From NCBI GenBank assembly GCA_022925895.1, contig JAKSYS010000207.1, forward strand, positions 1-64,000: a stretch of DNA of 64,000 bases, in the 5' to 3' direction. Positions 42,151 to 54,400 of this stretch are shown here, one piece after another. The stretch comes from Fragilaria crotonensis. Taxonomy: Eukaryota > Bacillariophyta > Fragilariophyceae > Fragilariales > Fragilariaceae. The notes beneath the pieces are model-generated. The model was not told the origin of the DNA and made no database searches. It saw only the letters and a list, made by a program, of their open reading frames with translations. The first letter of the stretch is position 1, and each line of letters starts with the position of its first letter. Position numbers and translations under genes: made by a program.

Positions 42151-42810
42151 TCAGATCTCTGGTCCCGGTGATGAAAGCATGTGGTCGGGGAGAACACAGA
42201 AGATCTTGGTGAGGTGAGGATTGATTTTGCCGGAGTATTGAGTCTTGGTGAGGATATTGGCAAGTTGAGAGTCACAGGGGATCCAATGAAGTTGGTGAAT
42301 GCCGTCTTGTTGGCCTTGATGGACAAAATGGAAACGGCGTTCGATGTGTCGCGTCTTGCGAGTGAGTTTTCCATTCTTGGCGATTTGGACAGTGGCTTCA
42401 TTGTCAATCATGAGGATGGCAGGTATGGAAGGAAGACGTTGGGTTGATTCACGCCATTGTTTGGTGCCAAGCTAGAGCATATTGTAGAGAAGCATTTGGA
42501 TGTGAGCTGTGGCCATTGTGGCAGAACATGCGGCCATGTATTCAGCTTCAGAAGTAGACATTGCAACAGGTGTAGGCATGGTAGAATTGGCTTCAATGAG
42601 AGCACCATTGTAGAAAATCATGTATCCAACAGTGGAACGGCCAGTGTCAGGGCAGTCTTGCCAGCTGGCGTCGGAGAAAACGGTGAGATCGGAGTATGGG
42701 ATACGATGGTGAAGGCAGATGTCATAGATGGGATTTGAAGTGCCATCGGGGTAGAATTTGAGAGCATAGTAGGGGCGGCGGCAAAGATAGCCAATGAGCC
42801 AAGATAGGGC
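42151..42810 (-). pseudogene. Copia-D RNase H
   Basis: The end of the frame (42411-42151) has MIDNEATVQIAKNGKLTRK, RRFHFVHQGQQDGIHQLHWI and LANILTKTQ, near-identical to Copia-B. The middle has remains of STSEAEYMAACSA in another frame. A stop near 42,476 and frame changes show decay. The protein would remove RNA from the RNA-DNA hybrid. Confidence 0.8.
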
Positions 42811-44454
42811 TCAAAAATCAGGTATGCCAGGGGAGATGCATGCTTTAGCAAGTTTGCAGACATCATATAGGATGTCAGCTCTTGTGTTGTATGCAAGGTA
42901 GAGTAGAGTGCAGACAGCAGAGCGGAAGGGAAGGCATTGTTGCTTTTGTTCGACGAGAGTAATGTCAGAGGAGGTTACGGGGTGGTTATCCTTGCTGAAG
43001 GTGTAGTCAGGGGGGAAGGGGGTATCGCGTTCGGGGAATTCGGAGTTCGGGTCATAATGTTGGAGAGTATTCAAAACGTAGCAGTGTTGATCCAGAGTAT
43101 AGCTTGAGTCAGAATGCTTGTGGATACGCATTTGGAGGAACCATTGCGCGGGGCCGAGGAATTTGACATCAAAGCGATTGCGGACGGAATCTTCAAATTG
43201 TTTTTCGATGGAATCGTTGCTTCCAGCGTAGAGCATATCGTCGACAAAAAATAGGAGACGGAGCCATTGATTGTGTTTGTCGTATTGGACAAAATAAGAC
43301 GGTTCGGAAGGAGACTGGATGAATCCTTGGGAGTAGAGCCATTCCGAAAATTCAATGTTCCAATATTTGCCGGAGTAGACGAGACCGTAGATTCCTTTGT
43401 TCAGTAACATTGGGGAGCCAAAGAATTTAGCGTATTCAGGGAAGTGATAGGCATATTCCAATGGTAGTTTCACGAAGTGGCGACCAATAACTTTAGCTTG
43501 GAGGTAGGCACCAATGAAGTCAGCACTCTTGACACTTCTTCTGGATGCACAGATGGTTGCAATGAATAGTTTGACCCCTCTTGCAGATGCACAGGGTGAC
43601 CAGGTGTCTTCATAGATGAGTGGTTCAACAGGTATGGGTTTTGGAGTGCCAGGTGAAGGGGTAGATTCAGCAATTTCTTGACGTTGTTCAAGGAGTCGTT
43701 GTTGGTTGATGGCTTTGACTCTTTTCAGGAGATGTTTCTCCAGGTTGCCACGGGCGACAAGGCAAGCTTTTAGTTTGTCAAGCTTGCCAGTTGCAGTTTG
43801 TTTTGCTTTGAGCACAAGAAGTTTGACTGGGATAATGAGTTCATCTTTGTGTGGAGTTTGTCCAAGGATGAAGGTTTCATGGTCAATGAGGTTCTTGATT
43901 TCAATTTTGATTGCATGTAGCCAAGCATTGCGTACATTGTCATCAAGTTTGAGGACAGCTTTGAGAGACTGAGGTTCTGGAGGATATTTGTCCACAGATT
44001 CCAGGGGGTTGGCTTGTGAATTGTTGGTGGGAGAGTGGTCAATTGTCATCATGGCAGAGTGAATGGGATCAATACTTGGTAGATCTTCATTGCATTCTTG
44101 GAAGTATATTGTCATCATTTTATGGAGTTGAGAGTGATGTTGTTGATGGGTGACAAAGTTGACTTGGTGTGGTGTGGGTGGTGTTGGACCATGTTGAGGA
44201 GTTGTATGTTTGATTGCAGCAGGTGTAGAAGGTGGTGGATCGTCTTCATGGGCATTGTCATCAGTTTCAGGGATGGCAGGGAGGGAAGAATGATGGTTGG
44301 AGGTATCAATGAAGGTAGGTGGAAGGTTCAGAGTTCTCTGGGGTGTTGCGAAGTCCATTCGGATTGAAGTGGGAGCGGATGGGTATGGCTCCAGCAAAAG
44401 GTTTGGAATCAAAACAGAGAGCGGAGTTGAAGTCTTCATCAAAGTAGGCATCAC
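42811..44454 (-). pseudogene. Copia-D reverse transcriptase
   Basis: A 547-residue open frame. It starts in the integrase-RT linker, then shows AWLHAIKIEIKNLIDHETF, KLDKLKACLVARGNLEK, SADFIGAYLQAKVIGRHFV, LLNKGIYGLVYSGKYWN and the catalytic FVDDMLYAGSND. It ends when the frame is lost in RNase H at ACISPGIPDF. Unlike Copia-B the RT itself has no frameshift. Confidence 0.9.
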
Positions 44455-45355
44455 GGGTTATGATGAGGCTTTGGGGTTGATCTGGTGAGTAGATTAACCA
44501 TCCTGCAGAGTTGTCGGGAAATCCAATGAAAATTCCGCGAGATGCACGTTGGAGTTGTTGCTTGTAGGTTATAAGTTTGTTGCGGAAAGTTGGTTCGTAG
44601 CGTTTGAAGAATGTTGGACATCCAAAGATGCAGAAGTTGGCGAGGGAAGGCTTGAGTTGGAAGCTGTATTGATAGGGAGTTGTTGGGTTGCCATCTTGGT
44701 CAATAACATTCTTGGCTGGGCAGACATTGAGGATTTGAACAGCATAAGCATGTGCATAATGGAAGAATGCACTTCCAAGTCTTGCATTGTTTAGAAGGAT
44801 GTTGGCAGTGTTGTGGACTTCACGCCATTTGGCTTTGCAGATACCGTTCATTTCTTGATGTTCAGGTGCTGCAGCTTCAACTTTGATACCAAGTGAAGTG
44901 CATTCAGAAATGAATTTGGCTGAGGTGAAAGCAGATCCAGCATCAGTGCGGATAAAACGGACGGATTGGGTGCAGCCAAGGAGTTCTGTGTCAGTTAGCC
45001 ATTGCTTTAGAGCAGTAATAATGGAAGCTGTGCTTTCAGTTGGTAGACCAATCCAACCTGTTAGTTTGCCAGGTGTTGTGACAATAAACAAGTAGGCTGA
45101 AAAGTTGGTATTGGTTGTGAGACCATAGCGGAATGGGTTGCACATAAGGTCAAGATGAAGGCGATGGAAAGGTTCAGTGCCTTGGCGTTGAGGAGTTTTG
45201 TTGCGGGCACGTTTTTGGCTTATCGAAATGCGTAGAGGCCAGGAGTTGTGATCAACAGTAGGTGTCAAGACATGGTCATTCCATGTTTGGTGAAGGGATC
45301 CGACCATAAGATTGCGGAAATTGCGGAAAGGGAGGTGTCGGTAGATAAGTTCCAA
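44306..45355 (-). pseudogene. Copia-D integrase
   Basis: Integrase with LHLDLMCNPFRYGLTTNTNF, RTDAGSAFTSAKFISECTS and NGICKAKWREVHNTAN. The third position of the DDE triad, glutamate in Copia-B (NGICEAKWR), is lysine here (NGICKAKWR), so catalysis should be lost. The zinc-binding N-terminal part is out of frame. The frame overlaps the RT frame at its end. Confidence 0.85.
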
Positions 45356-45486
45356 AGGTAGAGCGGTGACTGAACGGCGTTGATCGGTGTCAACAGGAAG
45401 TGTAGTGTCATCAAATGTTGTTCATCAGGTTCAGAGCCAGGGTCAGGAGGTAGGTTAGAGTTGGAGATTGTTGAGAAGGCTTGTTG

Positions 45487-45975
45487 TCATGAAGGGAGTT
45501 CTCTGGTCAGTATTGGCCAAGTGTATGTGGAGCCATTTGGGAGTTGGATTGTTGTGGCTCTGTTCTTGATCAGGACACTGAAGTTTTGAGTGCATGATAG
45601 AGCAGTTAAGGAGAGGAGTCTGTGGCTGAGGCCTTCAACATAGTAGACATCAGTGAGTCCTAGGATGGACTTGAGGCCATCATCAGTGGTGAAGTGGCAT
45701 TCAGTTGATCCTTTGTGGGTGGACATCTTGGTGCTGCCATCAGCTAAGGAGATTGGGACACTGCAGGGTTTGACATTGTGGAGGTTGCTGAAGAGTGGAG
45801 TATAATGGCTGGTAGCACCACTGTCAGGTAGCCAGTTTTCAAGATGTGGGGGACCAAATCTTTGGTATGGTGATTGGGGATCATCATGGAAGTAATCTGT
45901 GGCTCCAGAGTTGGGAGGAGAATGATTGGCAGATGAGAGATAATCTCTGTCAAGGAGAGGTTGGTTGATGGTCAT
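45487..45975 (-). pseudogene. Copia-D protease region
   Basis: Protease motif WLPDSGATSHYTPLFSNL, a flap-like region SLADGSTKMSTHKGSTEC and the pre-integrase block EGLSHRLLSLTALSCTQNF. One frame, separate from gag and integrase frames. Confidence 0.85.
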
Positions 45976-47950
45976 CTGAGGTAGGTCAGGATTGGGCCAA
46001 GGGATGTTGGATGGGTGATCATCAGTATTGTCAAGGGATGAAGCTCTGAAAAGGCTTGATGGTGGTATCTTGATTGATCTGGTGAGTTTTGGTCAGAGTC
46101 AGTGATGGAGTAGGCACGTTGTTGGTTGCGTGGAGCAGCGTTTTCATTGTTGGATGGTCTTTGAGGGTTGGCGGAGCGATTGTTTTGGTTGGATCTGGGG
46201 TTTGTGCAGTTGCGCGCATAGTGGCCGAGGCGTCCACAGTTATTGCAGACGATTGTAGCGGTATTGGAAGGGTTGTGCGAATGGTTGTTGTTGGATCCGT
46301 TGGGAGATGGACGTTGATTGGGGCTCAACGTCGGTCGGAAAGGTGGTCAATTGTTTTGTTGAGGCTGGTTGGATGGCCGCGGGGAGGGTAGTGGTGGTCG
46401 ACGTTGATTCGAGTTGTTGAATGGTGGTCGTGAAGGATGTGTAGGGGGTCAGAACGGGCGCGAATGGTTTTGCGGTGGTCGCGGCGGTTGGTTTCGGTTT
46501 TGATTGTTGCTGTTGGGATTGGAATAAGGTCAAAGGATGGAACTGAAAGCTTGTTGTTGTCTTTGTGTGAAGACACGTTGGGTAGTTTGGTTGTGGCGCG
46601 GTTGAAAATGGTGGGATTGGTTAGCACGGGCAGCGTTGGCGTGTTGGTTGTAGTTGCGGTGGTTCTGGGACGGGAGTGTGAGGCCACGGGATTCGTCAAT
46701 GTTGAGGAGATGGCTTTCGAGTTCGGCGAATGGTGGCAGAGCTTCGTAATTGAGTTCTGTGCGACGTATGTCGGCGTCGAAACGTTGATAGGATGCGGCG
46801 TAGAAGGAGTGATTGCTTCCACCACGAACGGTGCGTTTGATAAGTTCGGCGTCGGTGTTGGGTATTCCAGCATGATAGCAGTTGCGCGTGAGAAGGCGAA
46901 TGCGGTTGAGGTAGGAGGTTGCGACTTCATGATGTGGTTGTTTGATGGAGCAGAAAGCTTTGCGTGTTGGTTCAACATGATCAGGAGTTAGCGGAGCGCA
47001 GTGGCGGCGTAGAGTTAGACTTGCAGTGCGAGCGTCTGGTGGACCATCAATGATGTGTTTCTGGCAAGGGTCACAAACGTTTGTGAAGATCAAATTGTAG
47101 AGAGCAGTGCCAACAAAAGGGTGTGAATAGAACACTTGTTTTGGCCAAAGATCAAAGACTTGGCACGTCCACAGGGAAATGTTACAAACAATTCGAAGGT
47201 TGTCAATGAAGGTGTTAAAGTGTTGGCGGTGTGCTTGAAGGTCGGTTGGGTAGGACAATTTGCAATGGTTAGCACTTTTGGCGTACTTCAAAAGTGTTTT
47301 CGTGAGGTCTTCGATTGGTGGACAAGTGAAATCGGCTTGCGTTGATGATGTGAGCGCATCAGGGGATGTGTGTTGAATGTGCTTGGGTTCTTGTTCTGAA
47401 TCATGGTCTGTGTCCTCATCAAAGAAGGTTTCAACAGTGGGAGGGTATGTGAAGGTTGCATGGGTCGCCTGGTGGCGCGGAGTTGGGCGTGTTGCAACGA
47501 ATTTTGGTGCATTTTGGGGGTTTTGGTCGTCGTTTCCAGAATTGGGTGATTTTTGCGTGTTTTTGGCAGATTTCGTACTGGGAGGTTGAATAATTTCGTT
47601 GTGTTGAGTTTGGGGTTGCAAAAGATTTTGCGACGGATTTGGTGGCTGGGGGTTCGAATTTTGGGGTGGGAACTTTTTGGTAGGTATAATTTTGGGTGTC
47701 GTTGAAAAAGTTGTCGAAATCGGAGGTTCTGGGTTCGAGTCGGTGGTGGCCGGATTGTGAGGTAATTTTACATTTTTTGGCGTGAGAATGCCTGAAAATG
47801 CGTCGGAGAAGCGTTTTAGAGGTCCAGTTGTTGATTTCGCAGTTGGAGACGAGTTAGAGGGTGTTTCGGTGTGTGAACTGCTTGTTTCGGGCGAGTTTGG
47901 TGGTAAAAATGCGAGATTTGGTTGAGTTCCGGGCAGTTGTTGAGTTGAAT
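45972..47950 (-). pseudogene. Copia-D gag with partial pre-gag region
   Basis: From about 47,950 the minus strand is open through a Pro/Gln/Asn-rich part with GPLKRFSDAFSGILTPKNV, then DALTSSTQADFTCPPIEDL, the capsid part (DPCQKHIIDGPPDARTASLT) and YNQHANAARANQSHHFQPRH. Frame changes occur near 46,530 and 46,330. The zinc knuckle is CNNCGRLGHYARNC in the 46328-45972 frame. There is no start codon near 47,621; the open frame runs through it to the truncation. Confidence 0.82.
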
Positions 47951-48290
47951 AAAACCTACCGTTACTACTGGAAATCCATCATTGTGGGGCAGCATGGCAT
48001 TAGTGATCAGGATAGAACAAAATTATAGGCTAAGCTCGGAGAAATCCCATACGGTCTGGCCGTAGCCCAATATAACGCAGACACAGTAGAATTCGTGCAG
48101 TCCCCGCGAGCAAAATACCGATCCATCGGTGATTCGCTCGTCCCCGGATTCGCACTCCGCACAAAACACCTGAAATCACATAACACCAGAGGCCGTCCGG
48201 ACATCCATCTCCAAATAGTATTAGCCCATCCACACCTACGCTCGTAGGCCAAGGCCAGCAACCTGCTTTGCAGGCCCAAGAGCCATCCCA
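47951..48290 (-). other. Probable remnant 3' region or LTR of Copia-E
   Basis: 340 bp without a gene between the pol stop of Copia-E and the truncated end of Copia-D. On the minus strand the stop is followed by TGGGATGGCTCTTGGGCC, so an LTR could start here. No second copy exists in the window to prove it. Confidence 0.4.
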
Positions 48291-49899
48291 TCACCATAGG
48301 ATGCGTTGCGATAAATCCCGAAGCTTCGGCCCTGCCAAGAGTTTCGTAAAGATATCTGCCAGGTTAGTCTCACCATCTTCCTTAGCAATTCGCACCGTCC
48401 CCGCAGCCTGAGCCTCGCGAGTGCGATGGTACGCGATTGCCTGATGCTTCTTCTTCAAGGTCGACTCCGGCCTGGTGGAGTTCTTGACGACCGCTTCATT
48501 ATCACAAAAAACATTGCAAGGATCCTCAATCGGAACACCCATCATCCTTAACTTGTACCGCAAACCCTCTATCAACTCAACTGCAATCTTTATGGCGATA
48601 AACTCCGAGCCAAACGTGGAAGATTCCACCGTGTTCTGCCGCTTGGAGTACCATATAATCGGTGCGCGATTGATATACAGGATCACGCCAGTGTGTGACC
48701 GACGCGTTAACTGACAACCTGCATGATCGGCATCAACAAAACAAGTCATCATAACTGGCTTCCCTCGCGGTTCAGGCATGTTCTCCGGTATGGCTTCCTT
48801 CGCGTCAGGATAATACTTCGACCGATCTTGCGTGGCAAATCGTCGCGGGTCATAGCTTGGCTCCGTGTCGTCAAACACCATCGTCGATCGGTCGTACTGC
48901 TTCAAATAAGCAAACACATGGAACAATTGTTGAAGATGACCCTCTCTCGCCGACACGAGATAACGTGACATGAGAGAAACCGGCATCAGTATGTCCACTT
49001 GCCCGAGTTTGCAGATCCACCTCAGCACGCCGACCAACCCTTGGTAATAATTGAGTCGCTGCGCATCCAACTCCGCCGTTTGATCCAGCTCCGGTCGATA
49101 ACCCTGACTTAGTGGAGTCGTTGTGCGTTTCGGCAACCCCAACCCCACGTTCTCCAACTCCGTCTCGACGTCCTTGACAGCCCTCGACACATACTTGGAT
49201 GATGACATGGCCCACCTGATCTTCCCCGGCTCATCCGATTCGGGTATCTTGAATTGCTTCACTTCGGCCCCAAGATATACATCAGGTGCCTTAACGCTTC
49301 CATCATTCAGCTTGTAGACCTTTGACAAGGCGTCCATCACATTCTTCAGATTCGTATCGAGACATAGGATGTCAGCGACATACGCCAAGACATAACTGTA
49401 GAACTTCGTTCCGTCGGCCGTCATTGCGGCCTTCATCCAAACGTCCGGATCCGCTTTGCAGCTGACATATCCCATGTCCCGAAGCGACGCGGCAAGATGG
49501 TCCCTGAATCGCGCTCCCGACGACTTCATTCCATAAAGTGCACTCACGATCTTCACTGGTCGTCCTCTCAAATCGGGTGGGAACTCCAACCCGGCAACAA
49601 CATATAGCCTCTCATCAGTCGGTGCCGAGAGATAAGCATTTTGGATGTCTGCCGCCAAGATATCAAGTCCGTTCAATGCTGCAAGAGTGAACGCGATCCG
49701 AACGCTATCACGTGACACGACACTCAAGAAGGTCATCTCCTTTGGTACTTCGTGTTTCGCACCATTCAGGACGAGTCGCGCCTTCCTCGTTAGGTCAAAT
49801 TTGATGTCAAATATCATGTGACATGTTGCCTTCGCGTACCCAACAGGCGGACTTGGATCGTCGCTGAACTCGAATGCCACCATCACGATCCTCATTTCC
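48291..49899 (-). CDS. Copia-E reverse transcriptase and RNase H (3' part of pol)
   Basis: Continues the frame from 58965 at VMVAFEFSDDPSPPVGYAKA. RT has LAADIQNAYLSAPTDERLYV and VSALYGMKSSGARFRDHLA. At the catalytic box it reads LAYVADILCLD: the first aspartate of YVDD is alanine (codon 49376-49374). Copia-A keeps YVDDIL. This change should abolish polymerase activity although the rest is intact. RNase H shows CFVDADHAGCQLTRRSHTG and VESSTFGSEFIAIK. The C-terminus is LADIFTKLLAGPKLRDLSQ with TGA at 48293-48291. Confidence 0.9.
49883..49899. repeat. LINE target-site duplication, left
   Basis: TCACGATCCTCATTTCC, exact copy at 58965-58981. Confidence 0.95.
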
Positions 49900-49994
49900 C
49901 ACACAATATTTACTTCTGAAACTCGTAAACACGTTCTGTCCGTCGTCCGTTTTTTACGTAGGTTTTCTTGTACGTTTTGTTGCAACCAACCACC

Positions 49995-52940
49995 ATGACC
50001 GCAGGAAAGGAAGCTCCGCTATCCATCGCCCTAACAGGCCCTCACGATCCTGACAACCCGACCTTTGGATTCCGCATCGAACACTGGGCCGACCAACCAT
50101 CAGCAGAGAATTTGAACCCCAGCGAGCTCGAATCTCATTATCGGCGTCTTGCAAATGCCGATGCCTACCGTCAACATGGTGACAAGGTCACCTGGAATCG
50201 CTACCTGAACCTCGGCTACTACGCCTTTGATGACTGTAAGGAGTTTGTCCATCATTGGTCCAAGTTTGACGAAGACCCAATTGGCTGCCATCGGATGATC
50301 TGGTATAACTTTATGTTCCATGTCGATCGTAAGCTCGACATTTCTTCCACTCTGCAGGCGTGGGCAACGGGTATCTCGCAGCCATATCTCCAGACCTTTG
50401 CTCCCCATCATCTTTCTATTGATACGAACGTCTACTCCTGGAAAGGCTTACTTGCAGACCAAAGCATGGACATCGAGTCTGCCACACCATGGCAACAAGT
50501 CACCAGAGTACGCCCAGCTCGCGAACGATCCCAATCTACGGAAAAGAAAATCGCCTCCAAGTTGACTAAGCTTACCAAACCAACAAAGAACCCTAAACCC
50601 GTCCCAAAGCCAACAACTGCACCACCCTCCAATGCAACCTCCATCACTCCCCAAGCGCAGCGCGTTATCCTCCAACTCTTCCAGCCCCAACACAACCCCT
50701 CTCCTCCCCTGCCGTCCCAGCTTCTATCATCACCTTGGAATAAAAATCAATCCGACAACAGCACATTCGCATCCGATAGGTCGGAGGATGCAAAACCTCC
50801 TGCCACAACGGCTTCGGTAACTGCACCAACCAACGACGGCACCCATCGATTGACAATCCGCTGGACCCGCAAGGATGATTTCCATGTACTAAACCCAAAC
50901 CCAATCGCCTGGTTAACCGAAGCCCTTACTCTTCTCCAGGGACTATTCAACAGAACAGACGGAGTGTTTTACAGATGGGAAAGCAAAGATTTAACACAAT
51001 CCCGAACTATTGACCAAATGACAACAAATGATCTTCGAGATTTCATCTCTCCTACAATCACTTCGTTGGACACCACCTTTCAATTCGTCTTCGGTCTCCG
51101 CTTTGCCTTTCAGACCAACTCCCCATCTCAATGGCGCTCCTCAGCATCCACACACCGCGCTCTTGAGACACATGACGCTACGATCGGATTCTCAAATTCA
51201 ACTTGTGCTAGCGGAAAAATGGTAATCGCAGGTTATATTTTACTTAAGGCGCCAAACAGCACCCATCGGATTCACTATATGAAAAGCCTGAGACAGCAAC
51301 TTCCTCCTCACACTCCTTTCTTTGATATCATCCTCCACCGCAACACCCCCATGGAACAACGTATCGATCATCTAGCGGTTCGGTGCGGAGAGCACCACGT
51401 AGCTCCCCTAACTCAGATCCTATCGGCACATCTAACGAGCAGTCGCACCACAGCACTATTTCTATCAAGATTGGCCTTCGCAAATTTGACACAAGAACAG
51501 ATAAAGCGATATTTCCTCCACCACGAAGCCTACATTAAGTCCCTAAAATCCATCCAACTTCCTATGTACTTGATGAACTTTGATCAGGTCCGAATCGAAA
51601 CTTGGGGTACCGGGGAAACCACTTCGCGCACCACTCGCGAATGGGCACAGTCCCTTCTATCATCGGACAACGTGCGCTGCGACGCTGTGAACGGAGGATA
51701 TGACGAAAAACCATACCTCCTCGTTCAAGCTGAACAACTCGCCTTTGTTCAGAATGCTCTTCGGGCGTACAAGCTCCGTCTGAACCCGCTTGGACATCGA
51801 GAAGCTCGTTTCCGAGACAGTCTACCAGGTCTACCAAACGTTATCCTTATTGACTCTTCCACTCAGCAGACACTTGACTTTCTGGAAGGTTTATCTTCTT
51901 CCGATATTTGGCAAAGCGCACCAGACTCAGTTCGACAGCCAGCAACTGACATCCCACAACAGACAAATACCCAGAATTCGCAATCCCAGCAGACACCACG
52001 CACAGCCTCCCCCCACACAGGCCCTAAACTACCACCACCTCCCCGCCCAACACCACCACAGAAAAGCTCATTGCGGGCACGAAGTACCTACGGCACTAAT
52101 AACAATTCAGATGACCAAACAGCCTCAACCCACTCCGCCATGACTCCTTCACAGTCAGGCACCGCACGAATTCATGACCTGGAATCCCAATTGAGGCAGC
52201 TCCACAGCGCAATCAAACTTGACTCCACGGCGACCAACTCCAGACTCTCCGAAATCGATACTCAACTCTCCAAATCAATGGACTGTCACCAAACGACGGT
52301 TCACTCCATTACCGATCTCCGTATCCAAATACAGCAACTCACCGGTATCATTACCAACATGGCAGACCGCTTCGATAATTTTCCTCCTCTCATCCCGCCA
52401 GAATTCCTCGCCCTCGGAAGAGTACCTGACCAGGAGGAAGAGCCGCGTGCCGAAACATTCATGGATACAAGTGGGACGGGGATCCGTCCCCAGCTGCGGC
52501 GGCACCCACTCAAACATCCAACCTACCACCTCATAACTCTTCCATGTCCGTTCAATCTCGGTCCTCTACCTCCACAGGGACAGGATCTTCCAGCTCATCC
52601 CTCCCACCTCCACCACAACAAAAGAAACCGCGTACTCTGCACTCCAACATGGAACAACTTTCACTCGTTTCTGGCAATACAACCACAGCGGAAGCTCCAT
52701 CGACGCCTAACATCACCGATATGGCCACAATGCTACCAACGCTACGCACTCCTCCACTACTGACACACCTACCGCTCCACCGTCCCAACCCCATTCTACC
52801 GATATCCCTCCTCACCTACGGGTTCTCTCGACTCATTTGACGATATCGAGGATGATATCCTCTACCCTCCCGCAGCACTCCCCGATCTGGATCAGCAATA
52901 CAACTTAACCCCTGCTCCTGACGGTGGCGCCAAAGGGTAA
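49995..52940 (+). pseudogene. LINE ORF1 protein, frameshifted near the 3' end
   Basis: ATG at 49995. The N-terminal ordered domain has WADQPSAENLNPSELESHYR and YAFDDCKEFVHHWSKFDEDP. A basic, Pro/Lys-rich linker (TKLTKPTKNPKPVPKP) follows, then a large middle domain and a heptad-like coiled coil (RIHDLESQLRQLHSAIKLDS) around 52,170-52,370. The frame changes near 52,470 and returns near 52,800 to end DLDQQYNLTPAPDGGAKG with TAA at 52938-52940. No RRM or CCHC knuckle was recognised. It is presumably the RNA-binding and particle protein. It does not resemble copia gag. Confidence 0.7.
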
Positions 52941-54400
52941 TGTCAATCCCAAGCTCTCCTCCCACTCATCCCGACTCCTCGGTGTATGAGACTCCCTACA
53001 AACCATCAAGCATCACTTCTCCAAGCAATTTACCAGCACAATCCAGCAGCTTCCTCGGCATAAACGATCCAAAGCCACCACACCATCAAAACAACTATCT
53101 CGCCCCAATTCCTTCTTTGTTACAGGCCGCCCGGGGCGCTCAATTCACCACTCCACAGGACGCCGCGCCTAGAAAGTTCTACGGAGATGATGTATATCTT
53201 AAACATCCCGACGCGTTTCGAATTTTTTTCCAAAATGTGAAGGGCCTGACATACTCTTCTGGGTGCGAGGATTACAAATACTGTCTCCACAACTTGTCAA
53301 CACTCAGTGTCGACATTGCAGGCTTATCTGAAACCAATACACCATGGAACCAACTAGCTCATTTACAATCTGATTTCCGCCGGTGTTTACGCAGGCAATT
53401 TTCCCAATGCAAAGTCGAGTTCGGATCACCCTCGACAGAAATCGATCCGGTGAAGGTCACGGATGTTTATCAGGCAGGCGGGAATCTATCTTTTGCTCAT
53501 GGCTCTCTAGTTCCTATGCTCTCGGGCGACTCAAACCTCCAGGATCCGAGTGGACTCGGAAGGTGGAGCGGACTTACATTCCGTGGAAAGCAGAGCCAAT
53601 ACTTCACCGTATTAACGGGGTACAGGACATGTCGCGGCAGTATATCTTCCTCCTCCCTGGGCAGTACATATCATCGAGAGTACTCCTTTATGAAGGCAAA
53701 CGGAAATAAGCAACCGGATCCCCGACAGGCATTCTTCACCGACATTACAATTCTGATTACATCTCTTCAAGCACGCCAGCACTCCGTTCTCCTAATGCTG
53801 GATGCCAATTCTACCCTTTACGATGCGGGTTTCCTCGAAATGCAGACAACCTGCCAACTGCAGGATCTCCAGGCAAGCAGTCCAGCAACATCAACATACA
53901 TGGGTGCCCTCGATCGACGGATTGATTTCATGCTCGGCTGCTCGAAAGTGGTGTCGTCGATGAGACAACAGGGCACTCTATCGTACTATGATGGCCCCCT
54001 TTCCGACCACCGAGGACTTTACGTCGACCTCGATCTCCACTCCCTTCTTGGATATACTCCACAAACGTTCACCATTCCCCGATCGGACATGCGTTTATTG
54101 AAAGCCGGCAATCCCGAACTGGTCGAAGACTACGTGACAAGCATGCATAAATACTATCATGACCACGACATGACGGCGCGCATCAACTGGCTCTATGATA
54201 CCCACAAGACCATGACGCGACCTGCAATCCGCCGTATTCTGGAAAAATGGGACTCGGACCAAGGAAAAGCGATGCAAATGTCCGAGCGTTCCCTTCAAAG
54301 AACCCCTCAACGACACCAATGGTCACCCGAACTCCGAAACGCAGGACTCCTCCGCAGTTACTGGCGATTGAGACTTCAGGACGCTCAGCAGCAGACCAAT
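52940..54400 (+). pseudogene. LINE ORF2: endonuclease domain
   Basis: ATG at 52940 overlaps the ORF1 stop (TAATG). After a 90-residue Pro/Ser-rich head the endonuclease-exonuclease-phosphatase fold appears: FFQNVKGLTYS, IAGLSETNTPWN (catalytic Glu), VLTGYRTCRGS, LLMLDANSTLYDAGF (Asp-Asn), LDRRIDFMLG and GPLSDHRGLYVDL (Asp-His). It would nick target DNA for target-primed reverse transcription. The frame is lost near 54,400. Confidence 0.88.

Larger units (their letters stand above)
41831..47950 (-). mobile_element. Copia-D: decayed Ty1/copia element of the Copia-B family
   Basis: On the minus strand: end of the pre-gag region, gag, protease, integrase, RT, RNase H, purine tract CAAGAGGGG, then LTR start TGTTAGGAATC at 42139. 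Protein wording follows Copia-B closely, but frames are broken several times. The 5' side is cut near 47,950 inside the pre-gag ORF, so no 5' LTR is present and age cannot be estimated. The outer end of the 3' LTR is not defined. Confidence 0.85.
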
